Of a stretch of DNA of 64,000 bases, positions 57,214-64,000 are shown one piece after another (the stretch's first letter is position 1; each line of letters opens with the position of its first letter). The position numbers and the translations under genes were made by a program. Below the pieces are notes generated by a model, which made no database searches, was not told the origin of the DNA, and was given only the letters and a program-made list of their open reading frames with translations. Origin of the DNA: Nitrosomonadales bacterium (GTDB lineage: Bacteria > Pseudomonadota > Gammaproteobacteria > Burkholderiales > Gallionellaceae); assembly GCA_016234685.1 (NCBI GenBank), contig JACRAT010000005.1, positions 62,001-126,000 on the forward strand. The letters run 5' to 3'.

Positions 57214-57618
57214 ATGTCTCTATTCAACATATTTAACATCGCCGGTTCTGGTATGAGCGCTCAGTCGCAGCGCTTGAACGTGGTGGCCAGCAATCTGGCT
57301 AACGCAGACAGCGCGACCGGCCCGGACGGCAAGGCTTATCGCGCGAAACAAGTGGTGTTCAGCACCACGCCGATGGGGGCTAACAGCGCAGCCGGGGTGA
57401 AGGTCGCTTCGGTGGTGGAAGATGCTTCGCCGATGAAGATGGTGTTCGATCCCAAGCATCCGATGGCTGATGCCAATGGCTACGTCACCATGCCTAACGT
57501 GAACGTGGTGGAGGAGATGGTCAATATGATCTCTGCATCGCGCTCTTATCAGAACAATGTGGACATTCTGAATACCTCCAAGTCCATGTTGATTAAGACA
57601 CTGACCATCGGTCAGTAA
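57214..57618 (+). CDS. flgC: flagellar basal-body rod protein FlgC
   Basis: 134 aa from ATG 57214. [24 protein letters not shown] at the start and [23 protein letters not shown] at the end, in pieces, form the two helices shared by rod and hook proteins. It lies five bases after flgB. Confidence 0.96.
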   Translation: MSLFNIFNIAGSGMSAQSQRLNVVASNLANADSATGPDGKAYRAKQVVFSTTPMGANSAAGVKVASVVEDASPMKMVFDPKHPMADANGYVTMPNVNVVEEMVNMISASRSYQNNVDILNTSKSMLIKTLTIGQ

Positions 57619-57636
57619 CTAAGAAAGGACTAGAAA

Positions 57637-58326
57637 ATGGTTACCGCCACCCAAGATTCCGGCTCCGCCGCTTCGGTCTACGCAGCATTGAATGCGTCCA
57701 GTAGCTCGGCAGGAAAGAACAGCAGCGTGACTTCGACCGCGAATACGCAGGATCGCTTCCTGAAGTTGCTGGTGACTCAGATGAAGAATCAGGATCCGCT
57801 GAACCCCATGGACAACGCGCAGGTGACTTCGCAGATGGCCCAGCTCAGCACCGTGACAGGCATCGATAAGCTCAATGCGGCTTTGGCGGCGCTCAATAGC
57901 AGCATGTCGCTGGGCCAAGCCACCTCGGCATCGAGCATGATCGGGCGCGGTGCACTGGTCGCTGGCACGTCGCTACACCTGTCCGGCGGTCAAGCCATCG
58001 GTGGCTTGGAGTTGACTCAGCCGGCCGACAGCCTCACCGTCACGATCAAGGATTCCACTGGTGCGGTGGTGCAGACCATGAACCTCGGCGCGCAGTCGGT
58101 CGGCGTGTTGCCGCTGGCTTGGGATGGGAAGACCGATACCGGTGCTACAGCGGCGGATGGCGCTTACAGCATCAGCGCACAAGCCGTGCTTTCCGGTAAC
58201 AAGAGTGCAGTTACGACGCTGTCATATGGAACGGTGAATGCCGTCACACCAGGAACCACTGGAGCGACGTTGAATGTGGGGCAGTTGGGCAACTTCGCTC
58301 TGTCTGCAATCAAGCAGGTTCTTTAA
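57637..58326 (+). CDS. flgD: flagellar hook capping protein FlgD
   Basis: 229 aa. RFLKLLVTQMKNQDPLNPMDNAQVTSQMAQLSTVTGI in pieces is the conserved N-terminal cap motif, and the C-terminal half holds an Ig-like FLG-D domain (LAWDGKTDTGATAADGAYSI). It caps the growing hook and is then replaced by FlgK. AAAGGAC lies before the ATG. Confidence 0.95.
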   Translation: MVTATQDSGSAASVYAALNASSSSAGKNSSVTSTANTQDRFLKLLVTQMKNQDPLNPMDNAQVTSQMAQLSTVTGIDKLNAALAALNSSMSLGQATSASSMIGRGALVAGTSLHLSGGQAIGGLELTQPADSLTVTIKDSTGAVVQTMNLGAQSVGVLPLAWDGKTDTGATAADGAYSISAQAVLSGNKSAVTTLSYGTVNAVTPGTTGATLNVGQLGNFALSAIKQVL

Positions 58327-58350
58327 TCACGCATCATTAAGGAGACGATC

Positions 58351-59598
58351 ATGGGTGTTTTTCAAAGTGGATTGAGCGGAGTGAGCGCTGCGGCGCGTAA
58401 CTTGGATGTGATCGGCAACAACGTGGCGAACGCCAATACGGTGGGCTTCAAGCTCTCTCAGGCGCAGTTCTCCGACGTGTATGCCAACTCGCTGAACAAT
58501 TCGGCTACGGCGGCGGTCGGCTTGGGGGTCAAAGTGGCTTCCGTCGCCCAGCAGTTCAATCAGGGCAACCTGACGACGACCAACAATCAGCTGGATATGG
58601 CGATCAACGGGCCGGGCTTCTTCCAGCTGACCCAGAACGGCGTGACCAGCTACACCCGTAACGGACAGTTCCAACTGGACAGCAACGGTTTCATCGTCAC
58701 CAACCAGAATACGGGAACACAATTGACGGGCTATCAGGTGGATGCGGCGGGCAACATCATCGCAGCTTCGCCCAGTGCGCTGAAGGTCCCTACGGCGGAC
58801 ATCTCGCCCAAGATCACGGCGAAGCTGGCGGCGGGGGTCAATCTGGATTCGCGTGCCGTGGTTCCTGCGACGGCGGTGTTCAATCCGGCTGATCCGACTT
58901 CCTTCAATAACTCCACCTCGACCACCATCTACGATAGCTTGGGTGGTACGCACGTGATGAATCTGTACTTCCAGAAGACGCCGGGTTTGGCGGCAGGCGG
59001 GGTGGACAACACTTGGAATGCCCACGTGACGATCGACGGCGTGGATCAAACGCCAGGCGTGCCATTCACGACACTGACTTTCGGCACGGCCGGGACGCTG
59101 ACTGCGCCAGTCGGCGGTCTGGCTACCGTTGCCTATGCGCCGGTGGGGGCGGCAGCGCAGCCACTGAACTTCAATTTCACGGCTTCGACCCAGTACGGCG
59201 CGAACTTCGGGGTGAACTCGCTGACGCAGGATGGTTACACCTCCGGTCGTCTGAGTGGCTTCAGCGCCGGGGCGGACGGTATCCTGACTGCGCGTTACTC
59301 GAATGGTCAGAACCGCTCCATCGGGCAAGTGGTGTTGGCCAACTTCGCTAACCCGCAAGGCTTGCAGTCGCAGGGCAACAATGCTTGGGTGGCCACCGCT
59401 GCCTCGGGTGGCCCGGTGATCGGTACGCCGGGGACTGGCCGTCTGGGTACGATGCAATCCGGCTCGACCGAAGATTCCAACGTCGATCTGACGGCTGAGT
59501 TGGTCAGCATGATCACCGCGCAGCGGACCTATCAGGCGAATGCGCAGACCATCAAGACGCAGGATCAGGTGCTGCAAACCATCGTAAGTCTGCGCTAA
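58351..59598 (+). CDS. flgE: flagellar hook protein FlgE
   Basis: 415 aa. FQSGLSGVSAAARNLDVIGNNVANANTVGFK in pieces is the N-terminal helix, a variable middle domain follows, and the C-terminus has TAELVSMITAQRTYQANAQTIKTQDQVL, again in pieces. It builds the hook outside the outer membrane. AAGGAGACG precedes the ATG. Confidence 0.96.
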   Translation: MGVFQSGLSGVSAAARNLDVIGNNVANANTVGFKLSQAQFSDVYANSLNNSATAAVGLGVKVASVAQQFNQGNLTTTNNQLDMAINGPGFFQLTQNGVTSYTRNGQFQLDSNGFIVTNQNTGTQLTGYQVDAAGNIIAASPSALKVPTADISPKITAKLAAGVNLDSRAVVPATAVFNPADPTSFNNSTSTTIYDSLGGTHVMNLYFQKTPGLAAGGVDNTWNAHVTIDGVDQTPGVPFTTLTFGTAGTLTAPVGGLATVAYAPVGAAAQPLNFNFTASTQYGANFGVNSLTQDGYTSGRLSGFSAGADGILTARYSNGQNRSIGQVVLANFANPQGLQSQGNNAWVATAASGGPVIGTPGTGRLGTMQSGSTEDSNVDLTAELVSMITAQRTYQANAQTIKTQDQVLQTIVSLR

Positions 59599-59624
59599 AC
59601 CTAGCTAAGGGTTGAGGGGGCGAT

Positions 59625-60368
59625 ATGGACAGATTGATCTATACGGCGATGACGGGTGCTTCGCACGTCCTGAATCAGCAGGCAGCGACCTCGGATAATT
59701 TGGCCAACAACAACACGCCGGGTTTCCGTGCGGCGATCAATACGTTCCGTGCTGTTCCCTTGCAAGGTGAAGGTCTGCCGACGCGGGCTTTCGTGGTCGA
59801 CTCGTTCGCCGGTTCGGATTTCTCCAGTGGGGTGATGGAGCCGACCGGGCGCGAGTTGGATGTGGCGGTGAACGGCAAGGGCTGGTTCGCCGTGCAGATG
59901 CCGGATGGCAGCGAATCCTACACCCGCAACGGCAGCTTCCAGACCTCGCCCAACGGCATTCTGCAAACCCGTACCGGGCTGAGTGTGATGGGCGAGAGTG
60001 GCCCGATCACCGTTCCGCCCAATACCGAAGTGACCATCGCCAAGGACGGCACGATCTCCACCGTACCCAGCGGCCCGATACCGACTGCCGTACAAGTTAT
60101 CGGCAGACTGAAACTGGTCAACCCGCCCGAGAGTCAACTGGCTCGCGGCGATGACGGCCTGTTTCGCACTAGCAACAGACAGCCTGCCGTCGCCGATGCG
60201 ACGGTGACGGTGGCAGCCGGAAATCTGGAAAGCAGTAACGTGAACGTGGTGGAAACGATGGTGAACATCATCGCGCTCTCCCGCCAGTTCGAGATGCAAA
60301 TGAAGATGCTGCAAACCGCTGACTCGGATGCCAAGCAAGCCAGTCAGATCATGAATATCAACGGGTGA
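59625..60368 (+). CDS. flgF: flagellar basal-body rod protein FlgF
   Basis: 247 aa. MDRLIYTAMTGASHVLNQQ and ATSDNLANNNTPGFRAA begin it, LDVAVNGKGWFAVQMPDG is in the middle, and SSNVNVVETMVNIIALSRQFE near the end. FlgF forms the middle part of the rod and is followed by FlgG as expected. Confidence 0.95.
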   Translation: MDRLIYTAMTGASHVLNQQAATSDNLANNNTPGFRAAINTFRAVPLQGEGLPTRAFVVDSFAGSDFSSGVMEPTGRELDVAVNGKGWFAVQMPDGSESYTRNGSFQTSPNGILQTRTGLSVMGESGPITVPPNTEVTIAKDGTISTVPSGPIPTAVQVIGRLKLVNPPESQLARGDDGLFRTSNRQPAVADATVTVAAGNLESSNVNVVETMVNIIALSRQFEMQMKMLQTADSDAKQASQIMNING

Positions 60369-60398
60369 TCGCTCCCCCAAGTTTGAAAGGACAGTGCC

Positions 60399-61181
60399 AT
60401 GATACGCTCCCTGTGGATTTCCAAAACCGGTCTGGATGCGCAACAGACCCAGATGGACGTGATCGCCAATAATCTGGCGAACGTCAACACCAACGGTTTC
60501 AAGCGGTCGCGCGCGGTGTTCGAAGATTTGCTGTATCAGACCTTGCGCCAGCCCGGCGCCCAGTCCTCGCAGCAGACGCAGATCCCCTCGGGCTTGCAGA
60601 TCGGTACGGGCGTGCGCCCCATCTCCGCCGAGCGCATCCACACTCAGGGCAACCTGCAACAGACCGGCAACAATCTGGATGTGGCGGTCAACGGTGCGGG
60701 GTTCTTCTCGGTGTTGCTGCCGGATGGCACGACCGGCTACACCCGCGACGGTTCTTTCCAGACGGATAACCAAGGTCAGTTGGTGACAGGTAATGGCTAT
60801 GTCGTTCAGCCAGCCATCACCATCCCGGCCAATACCACCAGTCTCACCATCGGGACGGACGGCATCGTTTCGGTGACGCAAGCAGGCGTGGTCGCTCCCG
60901 TACAGCTGGGGCAGTTGCAGCTGACCACCTTCATCAACTCGGCGGGTCTGCAAAGTCAGGGCGGCAATATCTACGTGGAAACGGCTTCGTCCGGTACGCC
61001 GGCGACCAGCACGCCAGGCGTGAACGGAGCGGGCCTGTTGAATCAGGGTTACGTGGAAACTTCCAACGTGAACGTGGTTGAAGAAATGGTGAACATGATC
61101 CAGGCGCAACGGGCTTATGAGATAAACTCCAAGTCGATACAGGCTTCGGATCAGATGTTGCAACGTCTGACGCAGTTGTAA
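60399..61181 (+). CDS. flgG: flagellar distal rod protein FlgG
   Basis: 260 aa, the usual length. [20 protein letters not shown] and [19 protein letters not shown] start it, [19 protein letters not shown] is central, and [22 protein letters not shown] near the end in pieces. It forms the distal rod that runs through the P and L rings. AAAGGACAG precedes the ATG. Confidence 0.97.
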   Translation: MIRSLWISKTGLDAQQTQMDVIANNLANVNTNGFKRSRAVFEDLLYQTLRQPGAQSSQQTQIPSGLQIGTGVRPISAERIHTQGNLQQTGNNLDVAVNGAGFFSVLLPDGTTGYTRDGSFQTDNQGQLVTGNGYVVQPAITIPANTTSLTIGTDGIVSVTQAGVVAPVQLGQLQLTTFINSAGLQSQGGNIYVETASSGTPATSTPGVNGAGLLNQGYVETSNVNVVEEMVNMIQAQRAYEINSKSIQASDQMLQRLTQL

Positions 61182-61201
61182 AGTTATAAGGAAAAGATGT
61201 C

Positions 61202-61885
61202 ATGGCTGGTTTGAGAATATTGCTGGGCGCTTGTGTGCTGCTGTTGACTGGCTGCACCGATGTTGCGCCATCCACTACCATCAAGCAGCCGATGACGGCC
61301 CGTCCCGAAGCCAAGCAAGTCGTGGCCTACAACGACGGGGCGATCTACCATGCCGGGCAGAATGAGCGCCCCTTGTTCGAAGATCGTCGCCCGCGCAATG
61401 TCGGCGATATCCTCACCATCAACATCGTCGAAAAGACCTCGGCGAACGAGAAGCTCAGCAATACCAACAGCCGCAGCAATTCGCTGAATGCTTCGACGCC
61501 GACCGCCTCGCTGGGCGGTGCGGTCAGCAAGCTGCTGCTCAAGCCGTTCACCGTGACTGGCAGCAATGCGAACAAATCCGCCACCGCCGATAGCAACGCC
61601 ACCAGCAATGATTTCACCGGCACGATCACGGTGACAGTGGTCGAAGTGCTGCCGAACGGCAATCTGGTGGTGAGTGGCGAGAAACAGGTGCTGGTCAATC
61701 AGGCGCACGAGTTCATCCGCTTCTCGGGTGTGGTGAATCCGATCAATCTGACCAATCTGAATACGGTGCAGTCCACCCAAGTGGCGGATGCGCATCTGGA
61801 ATACAAGGGCTCTGGTTACGAGTTGGATCAAGCGTCCGCGCTGACCACACTAGGCCGCTTCTTCCTGTCCGTGCTGCCTTTCTGA
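61202..61885 (+). CDS. flgH: flagellar L-ring lipoprotein FlgH
   Basis: 227 aa. The lipoprotein signal ends in LLLTGCTD. YNDGAIYHAGQNERPLFEDRRPRNVGDILTI, in pieces, and NLVVSGEKQVLVNQAHEFIRFSGVVNP are family-specific. It forms the ring in the outer membrane. Its stop overlaps the region of the flgI start. Confidence 0.96.
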   Translation: MAGLRILLGACVLLLTGCTDVAPSTTIKQPMTARPEAKQVVAYNDGAIYHAGQNERPLFEDRRPRNVGDILTINIVEKTSANEKLSNTNSRSNSLNASTPTASLGGAVSKLLLKPFTVTGSNANKSATADSNATSNDFTGTITVTVVEVLPNGNLVVSGEKQVLVNQAHEFIRFSGVVNPINLTNLNTVQSTQVADAHLEYKGSGYELDQASALTTLGRFFLSVLPF

Positions 61886-61896
61886 TGGGGGCGAAC

Positions 61897-62994
61897 ATGA
61901 AAAACACGATATTGAAATGCCTGCTGCTGATCGCCTTGCTGCCCTTGAGTGCATCGGCTGATCGCATCAAAGATCTCGCCAGCATCCAAGGCGTGCGAGA
62001 CAACCAATTGATCGGCTACGGCTTGGTCGTGGGGCTGGACGGCAGCGGCGACCAGACCACGCAAACGCCGTTCACCGTGCAGAGCGTCATCAGCATGTTG
62101 TCGCAACTCGGTGTGACTTTGCCTGCGACCACGACGCTGCAACTCAAGAACGTGGCGGCGGTGACGGTCACGGCGACCTTGCCTCCGTTCGCCCGGCCGG
62201 GCCAGACCTTGGATGTGACGGCCTCATCCATCGGTAATGCCAAGAGCCTGCGCGGCGGGATGCTGCTGATGACGCCGCTGAAAGGTGCGGACGGCAAGGT
62301 CTATGCGATGGCGCAAGGCAATCTGCTGGTGGGAGGGGCAGGGGCGGCGGCTGGGGGCTCCAAGACTCAGGTCAACCATCTCAGCGTGGGCATCGTCTCG
62401 AACGGGGCGACGGTGGAGCGTGCCGTGCCGACCTCGTTGGGGCAGGGCGACTCGATCTTTTTGGAGTTGCACACCACCGATTTCACCACAGCTTCGCGCA
62501 TCGCCGAGGCGATCAACAACCAGCTCGGCGGTGATCGCGCTGCGCCGCTGGATGGTCGCACCATTCAGGTTCGCGCCCCGGAAGGCAGTGCCCGCATCCC
62601 ATTCTTGTCGCAGATCGAGAACGTGCAGATCGACCCGGCAGCTGGCGCCGCCAAGGTCATCATCAACGCCCGCACCGGCTCGGTGGTGATGAATCAGGCG
62701 GTGACGCTGGATGATTGTGCTGTGTCGCACGGCAATCTGACGGTGGTCATCAATACCGAGAATACGGTGAGCCAGCCGGGGATGTTGTCTGGCGGCGAGA
62801 CGGAGCGAGTGGCGAATTCGACTGTCGAGATCAAGGCCGATCCCGGTCGGGTGCTGTTGCTCAAGCGCGGCGTGGCGCTGGGCGACGTGGTGAAGGCGCT
62901 CAACTCCATCGGTGCGACCCCGCAGGATCTGCTGGTGATCTTGCAGGCGATGCGTTCTGCCGGAGCGCTGCACGCGGAGCTGGAGATCATCTGA
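61897..62994 (+). CDS. flgI: flagellar P-ring protein FlgI
   Basis: 365 aa from ATG 61897, giving the signal peptide MKNTILKCLLLIALLPLSASA; an ATG at 61885 is also possible. DRIKDLASIQGVRDNQLIGYG, GLVVGLDGSGDQT, and TLPATTTLQLKNVAAV are the conserved N-terminal parts. It forms the periplasmic ring around the rod with help from FlgA. Its stop overlaps flgJ by one base. Confidence 0.97.
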   Translation: MKNTILKCLLLIALLPLSASADRIKDLASIQGVRDNQLIGYGLVVGLDGSGDQTTQTPFTVQSVISMLSQLGVTLPATTTLQLKNVAAVTVTATLPPFARPGQTLDVTASSIGNAKSLRGGMLLMTPLKGADGKVYAMAQGNLLVGGAGAAAGGSKTQVNHLSVGIVSNGATVERAVPTSLGQGDSIFLELHTTDFTTASRIAEAINNQLGGDRAAPLDGRTIQVRAPEGSARIPFLSQIENVQIDPAAGAAKVIINARTGSVVMNQAVTLDDCAVSHGNLTVVINTENTVSQPGMLSGGETERVANSTVEIKADPGRVLLLKRGVALGDVVKALNSIGATPQDLLVILQAMRSAGALHAELEII

Positions 62995-63842
62995 TGAAGA
63001 CGCTGCCCAACAACGTCATGGGCGGGCTGGCGGCAGACGTAAAAAGTCTGGATCAGTTGAAGCTGCAAGCCAAGCAGTCGCCGGATCAGGCGTTGAAGAT
63101 GGCCGCGCAGCAGTTCGAGGCGGTATTCTTGGGCATGATGATGAAGTCGATGCGCGATGCGTCGCCGCAGGATGGCATGTTCGATAACGAGCAGACGAAA
63201 ATGTTCACCTCCATGCTGGATCAGCAGATGACGCAAAGCATGGCGAGTCGTGGTACGGGGCTGGCCGATATGCTGGTGAAGCAATTGAGCCATTCGACCG
63301 GCGCACTCGGGGGCGGAGCGGTGCATCCCGCGCCAGCGGCCCAGCCCGTCGCCCATGCTGCGATCCCTTCTGCTTACAGCGAGGGCGCGCAGCAGGATTT
63401 CGTCAAACAGATGATGCCTGCTGCGATGCAAGCCAGCCAGACGACCGGCATCCCGCCGCAGTTGATGATCGGTCAGGCCGCCTTGGAGAGCGGCTGGGGC
63501 AAGCGTGAGATCCGCAATGCCGACGGTACGAATAGCTACAATTTGTTTGGCATCAAAGCCGGCTCCGGGTGGAGCGGCAAGGTCGCCGAAGTGATGACCA
63601 CGGAGTATCACAACGGGGTATCCAACAAACAGACGGAGAAATTCCGCTCTTATGGATCATATGCCGAAGCGTTTCAGGACTATGCTAGGTTACTGAAAGA
63701 TAGTCCACGCTACGCCGGGGTGCTGCAACAGGGCGACGCGCAGGGCTTTGCGCAGGCGCTGCAACAAGCGGGTTATGCCACCGACCCGAATTACGCCGAC
63801 AAGCTGGTACGGGTGATAGGCAAGGTCGGAACGCTGGGTTGA
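62994..63842 (+). CDS. flgJ: FlgJ, rod cap and peptidoglycan hydrolase
   Basis: 282 aa. The N-terminal rod-binding part has AAQQFEAVFLGMMMKSMRDA, and the C-terminal glucosaminidase-type domain has GQAALESGWGKREI with the catalytic Glu, NLFGIKAG and YAEAFQDYARLL. This bifunctional form is typical of beta- and gammaproteobacteria. It opens the cell wall so that the rod can pass. A weak relative of the palindrome found in smc follows at about 63846-63880. Confidence 0.95.
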   Translation: MKTLPNNVMGGLAADVKSLDQLKLQAKQSPDQALKMAAQQFEAVFLGMMMKSMRDASPQDGMFDNEQTKMFTSMLDQQMTQSMASRGTGLADMLVKQLSHSTGALGGGAVHPAPAAQPVAHAAIPSAYSEGAQQDFVKQMMPAAMQASQTTGIPPQLMIGQAALESGWGKREIRNADGTNSYNLFGIKAGSGWSGKVAEVMTTEYHNGVSNKQTEKFRSYGSYAEAFQDYARLLKDSPRYAGVLQQGDAQGFAQALQQAGYATDPNYADKLVRVIGKVGTLG

Positions 63843-63904
63843 TGAAGATTGTCGGGATTCTGCCGATAACCCACCTACGGCGCGTCCGATAGAGGAGTTC
63901 TGTA

Positions 63905-64000
63905 ATGGGCAGTTCAATATTTAGCATCGGTGTGAGTGCGCTGAATGCAGCGCAGATCGGCATGGCGACGACCGAGCACAACATCGCCAACTCGAACACC
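63905..64000 (+). CDS. flgK: flagellar hook-associated protein FlgK, start only
   Basis: The first 32 codons from ATG 63905 are in the window: SSIFSIGVSALNAAQIG then TTEHNIANSNT, the N-terminal helix of FlgK. The position after flgJ agrees. AGGAG lies shortly upstream. The rest lies beyond the window. Confidence 0.9.
   Translation, partial: MGSSIFSIGVSALNAAQIGMATTEHNIANSNT

Overview
The window is a dense, GC-rich (roughly 60%) chromosomal segment of a Proteobacterium. Gene orders such as purM/permease/hda, pcnB-folK-deoxynucleoside kinase-panB and rpsF-priB-rpsR-rplI, together with a FimV-like protein and a complete flg operon, point to a betaproteobacterium. A Nitrosomonadales relative (for example Gallionellaceae-like) is my inference from the overall layout, not something a single gene proves. 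No rRNA, tRNA, CRISPR array, IS transposase or prophage was found.

Layout. 0-2.4 kb: the truncated end of an AcuI/YhdH-type oxidoreductase, a HepT-MntA (HEPN/MNT) toxin-antitoxin pair and two tiny unknown genes. 2.4-13.6 kb: housekeeping genes purM, AI-2E-type permease, hda, a FimV-like protein, a HAD phosphatase, psiF-like, a FecCD/BtuCD-type ABC importer, pcnB, folK, a deoxynucleoside kinase and panB. 13.7-18.8 kb: a type III restriction-modification locus lying between panB and panC. Its mod gene begins with 21 copies of the pentanucleotide GCCAA directly after the start codon, the arrangement of a phase-variable methyltransferase (phasevarion). 18.8-24.3 kb: panC and panD, then overlapping genes for an ArnC/ArnA/ArnD-like pathway in which ArnA is split into two genes. 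arnD is flanked by two inverted copies of a ~60-bp repeat, one of them inserted inside another repeat. 24.5-27.1 kb: fluoride exporter crcB with a DUF190 gene, a sugar kinase and queF. 27.1-34 kb: smc (with a 55-bp palindromic repeat inside its coding region), guaB and guaA. 34-38 kb: a NarL-type two-component pair and a DEAD-box helicase with a long leader. 38-42 kb: two glycine-zipper proteins, map and glnD. 42-49.5 kb: an acetate module on the minus strand (actP with an unusual coiled-coil insert, DUF485, DnaQ-like exonuclease, CBS/DUF294 protein, acs). 49.6-53.2 kb: mnmH and selD (selenium use) and a TAXI-type binding protein with a 38-aa membrane peptide upstream. 53.4-55.8 kb: the rpsF-priB-rpsR-rplI operon and a CbbY-like phosphatase. 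56-64 kb: flgA, divergent from flgBCDEFGHIJ and the start of flgK.

The most striking system is the phase-variable type III R-M locus. The tract is in frame as sequenced (ON), and each of the two other frames stops within about six codons after the tract. The specificity part of Mod is visibly AT-richer than the rest, suggesting exchange of the recognition domain. Secondary points of interest are the short repeat families that sit between and inside genes, the split and incomplete arn pathway, and the enlarged ActP.
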